A stretch of DNA of 64,000 bases from Camillea tinctor (taxonomy: Eukaryota; Ascomycota; Sordariomycetes; Xylariales; Xylariaceae), in contig MU394136.1 in assembly GCA_022578605.1 (NCBI GenBank), forward strand, positions 60,001-124,000, given 5' to 3'. How positions within the stretch are numbered: the first letter of the stretch is position 1; the number at the start of each line of letters is the position of its first letter. Shown piece by piece: positions 1 to 11,442 of this stretch. The notes beneath the pieces were generated by a model. The model did not search any database, had not been told where the DNA came from, and saw only the letters and a list, made by a program, of their open reading frames with translations. The translations under genes and the position numbers were made by a program.

Positions 1-3000
1 TTATTAATATAGCATTAAGCTTTTTAATGTATTTTATAATAAATGTAATATTTAATATTTTATACTATTAAGTAGCGCGTTTTTTAATAATATTATTATT
101 TTTAATACTATTTATATTATTATATATTACTTTGCCTTTTAATTTAAAAAGCAACAACTAAATATAAAACGAAATAATTAAATATAACTTAAATATTTTT
201 AATTAAAAGCTTAATTAGTTAAAAAGAAATACTAATTAAGCTAAACTTTAAGTTTGCTTTATTAAAGTTAATAATAATTAAATATAAAAAATATTATAAA
301 TAAAGTACGTAAAACTAAAAAAAGTATTATTTATTCGTTTTTAATATTAAAAAACTATTTTATTTTTTTTAACACTTAAATAAAATAATTAAAAAATAAT
401 TATTAATAAAAGTATTTTAACTTACGCTAATAATGCAAATAGTTATTAATAATAAAATTTTAAAGCTTATTAAGTTATAATTAGTGTTTTTTTTTTAAAC
501 TTAAGTTAAAAAATATTATTTTGCTTAAATTTTTTTTTTAAAAAGCAAAGTATTAAATTATTTAAAATTAAAGTGCTTTTTATTATAACGCTTTTAATAG
601 TTTTTATAAGCTTATTTAAAGTAAATTATAGCTTATTTATAAGCATGTATATTTAATTTACGTTAACCTAAATATTTATTTCATTTTTTAAAGTAATTAG
701 CGAAAGTAAATGTAAATATTAATAGCGAAAAAAAAAAATTATAAAAAATATTATTGCACGCTTATTATTATCGTTAAAAAACTTTTTAACATATTTATTA
801 ACTTTATTAAACGCAAGTTAAAAACTTTTTTAAAGCAACCGTAATTATATAATAAAGCAGTTATTTGCTTTTAAAAAGGTTTTTATTGTTAACATTTTAT
901 TCTCGTTTTTAAAAAGCTTATTTAAGTAACAATTAAAGTATTTTTACTTTACGTATAATAAGCATTTTTAAAAATATTTAATTATAATTAAATAACTTAT
1001 TATAACGTAAAAAAAATAGTTTTTTTAAAATATTTTAAAATTATTTATTATTTAAACAAAACATTTAAAGCACTTAATTAAATACTGCATATATTAACGA
1101 CTATTAAAAAATAGCTAATAATTTTTTAAGTTAAAATAAATATTAAAAAAAAATTTAATAGCTAGCTATAATTATTTAGCTTAAATTAAAATTAAAGTAT
1201 ATAAGCTTTAATAAATGTAAACATTTTATATTAAAGTAATTAAGCGTTTAAATAAAAATTTATGCTTTTATATTAATTAAAATTATATGTTTTAAAAAAC
1301 ATTTTATTTTTCGGTACTAATATTAACTTATATAGTAAAATGCTAAATTTATAATAAATATTAAATTATTTTTTAATTATTTTATTTAATATACTTACTA
1401 TATTTAATATATGCTTTATATATTAGTTTTTAACTTAATTTAAGCTTTTTAAGCTTTTTACGCCTTTTTTATCGTTATTTAAAATATTAACGGCCTTTTT
1501 TACGCTGTATGCTTTAAAAAAGTTTTTAAAAAAACGCTATAAAAAATATAAAATATATAAAAAATAAATTATCGTTTTTTAAAAAAAATATGCTTTTAAC
1601 TTTATATTAATTTATAATAATATAATTAAAATATTAATGTTTAGTTTATTATTTACTATAATTATAATAAATTTATTAGCTAAGTTAAGCTTATATAAGC
1701 GTTTTATAATTTTAATTAAAATTGCTTAATTTACTTTAAACTTACTTTATTGCACGTTTATTAAAAAATGCTTATAATTTTAGTTTATATTAACTTAATA
1801 AATTTATACTTTTTAAAAGCTATATTTTATTTTAAAACTAATTTATTTATTAATTAATATATTAATATATATTTTTTTAAAAATAGTTTTAATAAAGTTA
1901 AATATTAATATATTAATATACGTTTTTAAATAAGCGCAAAATGTATGTAGGTTTATTAATTAAAACTTAAAGTTAAACTATTTTATAAATAAAAAAAAAT
2001 GCTTATTGCAAAAAACATTATATTATAAGTTAAATAAAATTAAAAAGTTAATAAGTAAAACTTTTTTAATTTATAAATTATTTAGTAATAAAAAATTTTA
2101 AAATATGTTAATTTTATTATTTTATAATTATTTTATTTTATATATTTTAATAGTTTTTAATATGTTTTTGATTATAACTTGTTTTATAGCATTAGCTTAA
2201 TTTTAATATAACTAGGACTTTAAATGCGATTTTATTTTATTAATACTTTTTTAAGTAAAGCTTAAATAAATAAATAATTTAGCGCAATTTATACATTTTA
2301 GCTTTAGCTTTTTAGTTTTTCGTTTATAAACTTATTAAAAAAAATCTTACGTTTTAAATTTATAAAAGCTTATATTAAATATTTTTAACGCCTTTTTTTT
2401 ATTAATTTTTTTTTATTACTTTTTTTTTAAACTATTATGTGCTTTAAAACTACTTAATTTACGCTTTTTTATTTAATTTATTATATAAATAATATATAGA
2501 TTTTATTATAAAAAATAAGCAAAAAAGTATGTTTAAAAAATAAATCGGTTAATTAAGTAGGGTTTTAAAAAAAAAGTTAAATTTAAGTTAATAATAATTA
2601 TTATTTTCGATTTTAGCTTTACTATAAAATCTTTCGTTTTTTTCGTTAAATAAATTATTATTGTTATTAATAGCTTTTTTATTAAATAAATTATCGTTAT
2701 TAATAGTAACCTTCTTATTACTATTTTTATCGTTATTTTTTTTATTTTTAAATAGTTTAAATAGGTTAAATAGCAATTAAAGGTTAATATTTTTTATGTT
2801 TTAACTTAAAACTAAAGCTATAATAAAAAGCTATATACTTAAAGTATTTTATTAAAAAAACAAAAAAAAAAAAAAAAATAATATACAATAAAAATAAAAT
2901 AACTTTTATATTTAAAAATAATACTTTTTAGTTATTTTTTTTACCTTTTTGCTTTTTTTAAAAAAAAAAAGCAAAAAAAATAAATAGCTATTAAATAAAA

Positions 3001-3266
3001 TAATTATAAAATAATTTAGCATATAAAGTTATTAATAGCGTTGTTTACTTAGTATAAATAAGCTATAAAAACTTTAAAAAAAAAGCGGTTTATATGTTAA
3101 ATTAGCTGGTTATATAACTTTTTTTATATTTTTAATAAATAAAAACGTATAATATGTAGCATTATATAAAAAAATTTATATAGCTATTTTTGCGTTAATT
3201 TAATATAGTTAATGCGCTTTGCATTATTTAGTTTAATACGTTTAATATTTATTTAAACCGAAAAAT

Positions 3267-3304
<38 letters not shown>

Positions 3305-4423
3305 CTTAAAAAAACCTTAATAATTATCTTTTTTACTGTTATAACTGTTACTTTTTTACTTTTTTTATTATTATAGTTATTATAATAATATTGTTATTAT
3401 TAAATAGTTAAAAAAAAAAAATTCTTAAATTACTTTTTTTAAACTTTAAACTAGCAACTATATAATTAACTACTTAAAAAACTATTTTAAAAACCGTTTA
3501 AAATAATAAATTAAAAGGCATATAAAAAGTAACGTAGGTAAAAAAAGGTTTATAAAATGTAAATGTAAATAGTTAAGTTTTTAAGCTTTTAATAATAATA
3601 ATTTTTTACGCAATTAAATTTAAGCGAGCTATTATATTAAATTTTATAGGCTTTATTATAAAAATAGCAAAAAAAATAAAGGTAATTAATAAAAAAAAAA
3701 ATATAACTAAAGTTTTAAGTTTAAAACTTGCATGCATTTTATATAAGCATAAACTATTATTAAGTTATAAGTTTATTTATATTAAAATTATTTTATAATT
3801 ATTTTATTTTAACGTTATAATTTTATAAAAAATACCTTAAAGGAAATTAAAAAATTTCGTAAAAGCATTAATTTATTAATATTTAAAATTACATTTTAAT
3901 AAGTAGTTCAAAAAATTATAAATTAAAATAATAATACATAACGCATTTAAAGTTAAACGCTTAAAGCTATATAAAAAGTTACTAAATTTTTTTTAACTAT
4001 TATGTTTAAAAATAATTATTTTTATACTATATACAAAAAGCAAAAAACTTTATAAGCTTAAAATATATAGTTAATAAAAAGAGTTTTAAGTTATTAAAAT
4101 ATAAAAATTTAATAAAAAGCTTAAAGTTAAGCTTTATTAATTATAATTACTTTAAAATAAAAAACATTTATAAAATAAAAACTTATAAACATTTATAAAA
4201 TAAAAACTTATAAGTAATTTATATTAAAAGCAGTTTATAAAAACGCTTTATTTTTAAAAAAAAATTAAATACTAGTTTAATAATAACTTTTTTTAAAAAA
4301 CATTTTTTAGTAAAAACATAATAATAATAATAATAATAATTAAAAAAAACCATAAAAATAATTAAAAAAAATTAAATAATTTAAAAAAGTTAAAAAAAAA
4401 AAATTAAAAAATTAAAAAATTAT

Positions 4424-4522
4424 NNNNNNNNNNNNNNNNNNNNNNNNNNNNNNNNNNNNNNNNNNNNNNNNNNNNNNNNNNNNNNNNNNNNNNNNNNNNN
4501 NNNNNNNNNNNNNNNNNNNNNN
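4424..4522. other. Assembly gap (99 N)
   Basis: A run of N interrupts the AT-rich block. It abuts an 8-bp tandem repeat on the right side, so the assembly probably broke in low-complexity sequence and the true gap length is unknown. Confidence 0.99.
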
Positions 4523-4648
4523 AATAATTAAATAATTAAATAATTAAATAATTAAATAATTAAATAATTAAATAATTAAATAATTAAATAATTAAATAAT
4601 TAAATAATTAAATAATTAAATAATTTATTTAATTTATTTAATTTATTA
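4523..4648. repeat. Tandem AAATAATT array beside the gap
   Basis: About a dozen uninterrupted copies of the 8-mer AAATAATT run from the end of the gap. They then change into three copies of a related 9-mer (TTTATTTAA). The array probably continues into the unsequenced gap. Confidence 0.9.
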
Positions 4649-6958
4649 AATAAAAAATTAAATAAAAAATTAAAAAAAAAATTAAAAATTTTTTTTTAAA
4701 AAGGCATACTAGTTACACTTTCTTTTTTTAAAAAATTTACTTTTATTTTATATTAAGAAATTTTTTTAAAATTTTAGCCTACTTACATTTTTTTACTTAA
4801 CCTACTACTTTTTATTATTTTTTTATTTATTTATTAGCTTATATTGTTTAAAAAAGGTATATAACTAAAAAAAGTTAAAATAATTATTAAATAATTTATT
4901 TATTAATTGTTTTTAGCTGCAAAATAAATCTTTATAAGCAGTATAAAGCAAAAAGCAACTTTTTTACTAACTTTTACACTTAAAAAGCTTAAAAATATAA
5001 ATTTAAGCTTTTAAAATTTTAAAACGCAATTAAAAAAGCGCGTTATAATTTTAAGTAAAATATTAAAAAAAAAACAAATATTTAAAAAGCTAAAAACTTT
5101 ATTATTAACATTAATAAGTATAACGCTTAAGTTAAAGTTATTATATAAAAAGTAAAAGCTAACTAATAAATATATATAATTATTTTACTATTATTTTAAT
5201 TTTTAACGTATTTAATTAGTTTAAAAATAAATATTTAAATTAAGTTGCTAAATAATATTATAAATAAAATACTTTAAAGTACGATAATAATAAACTTAGT
5301 TAGTTTTATAATAATAAACTTTTTATTAAATAAAAAGTTATAAAAAATAATAAAGCAAATTATTTATACATTATTAAGTTATTAAGTAATTTAACATTAT
5401 TAGTAAAAAACTTATTAATAAAGCTATAATTTAAAAATATTAAAGCTTTACGTGTAAAAGTTTAAAAAGTACGTTAATTATTTTATTATTATTTTTTTTT
5501 GCTAATAATTGCAAAAATTGCTTTTTTATTTAAAAAATAAAAAACTGCAGTTTATTAAATATAAACACGATAGTAACTTTTTATTAATAGTTTTTTTAAT
5601 TAAGAAATAAAAGCTTATAAATAAAACTATTTTTAATATATTAAACTTTTTTATTTAATTGCGTAAAAAATAAGTTTTTAAAATTAATATTTTTAATAAA
5701 GCTAATAAAGTAAACAAAAATAATGTTTTAAATACGATTTTTAAAGTAATTAGTTTATTTTATTATTTTATAATTATTTTATATTAATTAAAAAATCTTA
5801 ATTTTTACATTATAAAGTATATTAAGCATAAAAATTTAGTTAGTTTACTGTTTTTAAAAGCTTATATTTTAAAATATATTAATATAAGTATTATTTTAAA
5901 AAAGTACTTAACGTATTTAATTACGCGCTTATTAATATAAATAAATTTAAAGTTAACAGTATTAGTAAAATTATATAAGTTAAAAAAAAGCTTATTATAT
6001 ATAACTTTATATTTAAGTTTTTGCTAAAATTTTCTTTTTTTAATAAAGAAAAAATTTTTTTTTATTGTTTAAACTGTTATAACTTTTTAAATATTATAGC
6101 TTAAAAAAAAATGTTTTTTAAGCAATATTAAATAAAAAAAAAGTATAATATTATAAAAAATATGTAAGCTTTTTAATTAAAACGTATTAATAGTTAAAAC
6201 TTTTAATAATAAAGCTGTTTATTAAAATTAGCTAAAATAATATTAAATACGTTAAAAAAGTACGTTTTAGTAAAATAATTATAAAATAATTTATTAATTT
6301 ATTTTTAATAAGCTTATTAATAGCTATTTTTTTTATTTTAAACTTTATAATAGTTTTTTTTTTAAAATAATTAAATATAAAACTTAAACTTTATTTAATA
6401 ATAAATAAAAATTAATAATTAATAATTTTATTATTACGCAACGCATTAAATTTTTTAATGCTTATTTGTATAAAAACTTTTTTTATTTATTGCAAAAAAT
6501 GCTTTAAAAAATAATAAGTTAATTTTTTTTTTGCAATATTAACTTAAAAAAAAATTAAATTTTGCTATTAAATTAAAATAACGAAAATTTTTTAGCTTTT
6601 TTAAAGCTATTAATTTATAATATTAAAAATTTATTAAATAAAGCATTTTTAAAAAAATTAATGCTTTTTATAGTTTTTTTTAAAAAAAGTTTTATGCTTT
6701 ATATAATATTTTATGTTTTAAAGTTAATTAAGTTAAGTGTAACGTTTATTAAAAATGCAAAAAAAAAAAAGTTAAAAAGTATTTTTGCAGTTGCTTATTA
6801 GCTAAAATAAACATAAATTACATTTTATTAAACGATGCAATTAATAATAAAATTAATAATTATTTTATAATTATTTTATTTATAATAAAAAAATTAAAAC
6901 TTTTATAATAAAAAATAACGAAAAATGTATAGTATTATAAAAGTTATTTAATATTATA

Positions 6959-7128
6959 GAAGTAAATGGAAAAAAAAAGGTAAAATGAAAAAAAATGAAA
7001 AAAAAAAAGTAAAATAAGAGAAAATAGGAAAAAAAAGGTAAAATAGGAAAAAATAAGAAAAAAAAGGTAAAATAGGAAAAAATGAAAAGAAAAAAGTAAA
7101 ATAAGAAAAAATAGGAAATTTAAAAAAC
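6959..7128. repeat. Imperfect purine-rich tandem repeat
   Basis: Roughly 30-bp units of the form GGTAAAATAGGAAAAAA with variable A runs are repeated about five times. One strand is almost pure purine apart from the T in TAAAA and ATAGG. The units differ mainly by G/A changes, as expected for a repeat hit by RIP-type mutation. Confidence 0.75.
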
Positions 7129-7142
7129 TTGTAGGAAATTAT

Positions 7143-7222
7143 AGGAAAAAAAAAATTTTTTACTACTTTTTATAAGAGCATTTAGGAAAAAAAAATTTCT
7201 TACTACTTCTTATGGGAGTGTA
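7143..7222. repeat. Two diverged ~40 bp direct copies at the block edge
   Basis: Two adjacent copies (7143-7182 and 7183-7222) share an AGGAAAAAAAAA run, a T-run, TACTACTT and a TATAAGAGCA / TATGGGAGTG end. The differences are mostly A/G or T/C transitions, the left copy being the more AT-rich. This suggests a small tandem duplication decaying by C-to-T change at the isochore boundary. Confidence 0.7.
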
Positions 7223-7253
7223 TAGAAAATGGTAAATTTTAAATGGGAAGGGA

Positions 7254-7860
7254 ATGTATAGCCGTAGCGTTACCTGCAAGGGGTGCCACGGCGGATAGGC
7301 CGATAACGGACTATGCAACTCTACCCACGCTCGGAAACCCACCTCCTTCCACAAGAAGGTCGCATCATACAACCGGACCGTCCTGGATCTGAACCCCTAC
7401 ATCCACCCCTACATCGTCTTCGGCAACTCGGGCACGATGCGGCCCTTCAACCCGCGCGATTTCGGCATCGAGCCTTTGAGCGTGGTAGCGGTAGTTTGCA
7501 ACAAGACGGTGGTGAGTAACATGTTCTAAACTTCTCTTGTCTTCTCTTCCCCCGCAAATCACTGAACAGGGGTTGGGTGTCAAGATATACGGAATTTGGG
7601 GTGACGAGCGGAAGGACAGCGGCGATAAGGCATACATCGGGGAGGCCTCGCTCTCTCTCGCGCAGGCGTGCTACGGCAATGTCAGGCCCGGCAAACCCCA
7701 CACCGACACGGACGTCCTGTACATTGCTTTCAACGGCACGGAGGCGGTTCCTGGCGCCAACGGCGCGAAGTGGGACGCGGAGAGCTATGATGAGTTCGCG
7801 GATAGTATTGATGAGCTGGGAGATAAGCTTGTCAGTCGCTTCCCACTCAACATTTGGTGA
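7254..7860 (+). pseudogene. GH75 fungal chitosanase relic (5' truncated, in-frame stop)
   Basis: GH75 enzymes are secreted endo-chitosanases that cut chitosan. Only the C-terminal part is present. Codons from 7335 read KPTSFHKKVASYN, then an IHPYIVFGN block and EPLSVVAVVCNKTV. A 58-bp GT-AG intron (7512-7569) follows, then KIYGIWGDE, YIGEASLSLAQAC and DVLYIAFNG, ending at TGA 7860. The Asp of the GIWGD block and the Glu of GEAS, which match the catalytic pair of the family, are kept. In the same frame upstream, a Cys-Gly-rich stretch (7272-7295) runs into TAG at 7296-7298, and no signal peptide or start exists before the AT-rich block begins. About 165 codons remain of a family usually 230-320 long. 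Likely a gene cut or mutated by the neighbouring RIP-prone repeat. An alternative is an intron ending at TAG 7298. Confidence 0.82.
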
Positions 7861-9919
7861 CAAATTGGGCCTTAGTTCTGAATGATGGCTCGAGAAACAA
7901 GGGTTTAGGAAGATGGTACCTTTTTATTGGAGCTCTACGTGGCTTCGATGATTGTCGTATCTACTTTTAATTTATTCATTGTTCAATCGTAGTTATAGCA
8001 GAGGAGGATATACATACATACACGAATATTGACGGTCTCTCTTGGCGACACAGTTTTAGCCTCTCCGAATATTTGCTTTCCAATAGCCCCTTTTCTGAAC
8101 TGCTAGGGCTCACTTATTATGAAGACAATTTTTCGTAGTCTATTAGAACCCAAAATATATACCTACATATACGTAATTGGCTATACAATGCTCTTTCAGT
8201 ATATAGCCATATCGACTTATTCATATCACTCCACTGACCAACTCTTCATCTACCAGGTATCACAAATTATACCGCAGTACACCAAAATAGGTTGCTTCTC
8301 ATATTGATATGTACCGACCTTGTTTTGTAGCCTTCCATTGCAGGACCAAATAAAATGAAATCTGAAAATGGCTATATTCACGACCAAGTTGCCTCGAAAA
8401 AAACACCGTTTGCATAGGTAAACTCACAACGGAGTATGCAAGACAAGGAGACAATCAAATGATCTACAACCGCTTTGGAAATAGAAAACCCGTTCCCAAG
8501 TAAGCGGCTAGATATCACAGATAGTTGTTAACCTGTTAACTCTAATCTCTCCCGTAAGCAATACAAATCCTTTGGTGTCTTCCTAGTTGCTCTGTGATAG
8601 TTACCGGATCCCACACTAATCCCCCATAAAACAATACCTGAAGCTTATTCTTGCCATGAAACCCTATTAGCTAACCAGAAGGACATCACCACGCGACCTT
8701 GCCGAATAGAGTTATGTCCTATTTCGGAATGCGATAACGCAGCGCCTTAGAGACAAGCTCTCCCGGGTACGTATCTGATACGAGCATCGGCACTAAGGAA
8801 CCTTGGCAGCACCATCGAGCCAATTACGGTGCAATCTCGCTGATCTAGATCTGTGCTAAAGTCCGAATGTTCCCCGAGCTATCAGATCCTCTTATAATAC
8901 CCCAGGAGCCACGGGAGGGGAGCACGCGACAGAATCATGACCTTGATGCAGCCATATTTGGTGCAAAAAGGTATATCGTAACAACCACTGAATATCTTAG
9001 TTGTAATTTAATCATAGTAATATATGAATGTATAAATCAGGAAACGAGCTGCTTGCCGCTTATTAGTTACGCTGCCGGAAATAGACTTAAGAACACAAGG
9101 AACAAATCGATAGCTATTGTGATTTATTCTTGTTCGGCGATACACGTCGTATTTTCCAAATATCAGAATGTGTTTTTTAAATACATATAGGTTGATACAT
9201 GAAAGAGTGGACACCCTCAAGGTAAAATTTAAACAGTTGAATTAAAACCATTAATAGGAGTTCTGCTGTGCTCAGTCCCTTCACCTAACTTTAAATTACA
9301 AACTTGAATGATAAGAGGTGGAAGGTTTTAAGTAACATAAGCTTAGGTGACCTTTGGATATCGAAGTATCCCGTAGAGAATATAGAGCCTAGGTACAATA
9401 CTATATGTATATTTCTATCCCCCCTCCTCTAACTATGTCAACATTCCCTCCATATACCAGTAGCGGTCGGCAGGTTCACTATCATATTCGATTTTTGGTT
9501 AAACTATATACAATGACATTCCAAGAGCTTTGGAAATAATCATTTGCTCTATAGAATATTATCAGAAAACATAATAAACAGCCAGCCGTAGAAAATCAAA
9601 CACATATTTTCAACAGCACGGTTAGATAGGGACTACAGGAAACAATACATGATACATATTTTACATGAAATAAATAAACACGGGAAATCTAGATTGTAGA
9701 ATAAAATAGCCCGGTCGTATAGATGTAATATGGGACATTATCATGTGTAAGTTTATTGCCATGAAGTCAATGAGAATGATATTAGCTGACCATTCAGCAC
9801 GAACTTTTTATATAAAACTACTTCATAGATGATGAGCATGCTTAATAAAGGGTAATCTTCAGAAATAAAACATTTACATAAAAGGGGGGCCCGGGATAGG
9901 GTACCTAACCTACAATAAT
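7861..9919. other. Gene-poor spacer
   Basis: About 2 kb of moderately AT-rich DNA with normal base complexity. Short open frames at 8119-8307 and 8867-9190 have no start context, no splice partners and no recognisable motif. I see no tRNA, transposon end or coding structure. Confidence 0.6.
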
Positions 9920-10330
9920 CTACAAAACCCAAGAGCAGAGGAGCTGGCCTCTAGGTAACTTCTCAAGCTCTGCAAACTCCTCAGCAGTAAACCCCCTGCC
10001 TAGGATCTCCGTACAGATCCCATCCACCCATCGCACTTTATCCTTATATATCGGGAGGTCTTCAATACCCTGCCGCAGGTTGATGCCGACCTTGATAGCA
10101 GCCTCCCGCGCCAGGTTATTCACTACGGGAATCATGTACTTGACAACGTTCGATTCGTGGAGTCGACATGCCCTCTCTAGAATAACGATGAGAATGCCGT
10201 CCTTATTAGGGCCGGGGCATTCGCAGGTTTCGCAGTGAGTGATACTGGAAGATATCGGCTGCCGAGTTACGGCATCTATAGGGACCGAGCATCCCCATGC
10301 GAAGTACTTTTTAGCTTCCGCGCCGTTCAT
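9920..10330 (-). CDS. Unrecognised ORF, possible 3' exon of a larger gene
   Basis: A 136-codon minus-strand frame that is clearly richer in GC than its surroundings and uses codons evenly, so it may be a real gene. The protein begins MNGAEAKKYFAWGCSVP and has a Cys-rich patch (HCETCECPGPNKDG, about residues 32-45). A hydrophobic stretch ILIVILERACRL follows. A charged C-terminal half contains RWVDGICTEIL and FTAEEFAELEKL, and it ends CSWVL. The frame upstream of the ATG closes after about seven codons, just where a potential acceptor (ATCAG) occurs, so this may be the last exon of a gene whose earlier exons are decayed or unrecognised. No family is recognised and no function is assigned. Confidence 0.4.
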   Translation of the reverse strand: MNGAEAKKYFAWGCSVPIDAVTRQPISSSITHCETCECPGPNKDGILIVILERACRLHESNVVKYMIPVVNNLAREAAIKVGINLRQGIEDLPIYKDKVRWVDGICTEILGRGFTAEEFAELEKLPRGQLLCSWVL

Positions 10331-11442
10331 GAGCTTCTCAATGCTGATTCAGATATGGTCTATGAACTTTGTTGTGTTCCAAATTTAGATATTCCTTTAG
10401 AAAATATAAAATTTCAAGAACTTATACCAGCGCGTCTCTCTTGTTCAATTCACTAGGACACACAATCCCGTCATCCTAGTTACTCACGGCGCTCTTCATA
10501 AGTATTATGTGATTCTCTGTACTAGCTACCTAAGATATACGGTGATTCACCGAGAAGACATCTTGGTAACCAATATTTTACCAAAATCTCTATGGTTCCT
10601 TAGGTGGCATTCATATAGGTTTAATATGATACATTGCCACATAAGAATGACATCTGAGTAATAATGATGCCACTCTATGCCGTCCAACCGCTAAATAGAT
10701 TGCATATAATAATACCCCTCCTAGTATTAATTACCCCATATGTATTGACCCAAGATATGTATACCAAGGTAGGTTAGGCTTTTATCACCGGACCTACCAC
10801 ATAAGCATGCAAAGAACTGCAACAACTTACAAATGGGCCAAGGTAATCAAAATAGTGCGTATACTAGGTATGTATGGGAATATCAATGCGGGGTGAAGGC
10901 GTTGTTGCTCAAGGTAGTGTAATGATGGTTACTAAGTTCAGCTTTATTTATCTCTCTCCCCTCTCCTATCGAACCATAATCATGTCCTCGTGAACTAGAT
11001 TGTCAAGCTACCCAGTCACGATATAGGCGTTATCAATCAGGTACTAGCGCACGGCAAGTCAGTCCCCCAACCGCTGCAGATCTATCGCATTGGCTTCGTC
11101 CCTAATTGACATTCCATCGATTCAGCTAGCCAATTGCTATCTACGTATGTTGTCATTCTTATCATATGCTCGATGTTGAGTCCGAATAACGGAGGCCGTT
11201 ATCGCCATGCATATCTGAGTTGAACTTAATCTTTCATATTGCCATGATCTCACTTAGATTGAACCTAGAATATGGTATCATATTAATACAAGTGAGCCAC
11301 GCTACTACTTACCACAATCGCAACATCATTTGGGTCGAGCATCACGATCTTCAATGAGGTTAGTTTCGTGAGACATCCCTGTTAGGAGGGCTTGGTTAGG
11401 GCGCTTCTTAGTATACTTCATTCTGTACCTATTCAAATCACC
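10331..11442. other. Spacer without recognisable genes
   Basis: About 1.1 kb of AT-leaning sequence with many stops in all frames. It precedes the start of the DUF3445 gene, so its right end presumably carries that gene's promoter; no specific element can be named. Confidence 0.6.

Larger units (their letters stand above)
380..6879. repeat. Dispersed 20-21 bp AT motif, nine copies
   Basis: The motif is two direct 9-mers ATTATTTTA separated by TA and followed by T. Exact 21-bp copies lie at 2116-2136 (+), 2995-3015 (-), 3787-3807 (+), 5762-5782 (+) and 6859-6879 (+). Copies with one mismatch are at 380-400 (-), 1365-1385 (+) and 6270-6290 (-); one with two mismatches is at 4875-4895 (-). The flanks do not align beyond the motif, and spacing is irregular (roughly 500-1100 bp). 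Looser variants occur near 5178 and 5475. Function unknown. Confidence 0.8.
1..7250. other. AT-saturated, RIP-like gene-empty block
   Basis: Almost the whole stretch is A and T. The few remaining C and G sit mostly in GC, CG, CT and AG steps, while CA/TG steps are scarce and TA steps dominate. That is the pattern expected after repeat-induced point mutation, a fungal process that turns C into T preferentially at CpA in duplicated DNA. No frame has a believable coding run: the longest is a 62-codon Asn/Lys stretch at 2588-2776, which is what such composition gives by chance. No transposase or reverse transcriptase reading frame can be recognised. The block ends sharply at about 7230-7255, where GC-rich coding sequence starts. 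It is best read as an old transposon-derived AT isochore; a subtelomeric or centromeric position is possible but no telomere repeat is seen. Confidence 0.85.

Noticed and set aside
2588..2776. 62-codon minus-strand ORF in the AT block
   Set aside because: Composed almost only of Asn, Lys, Phe and Leu, as expected by chance in AT-saturated DNA.
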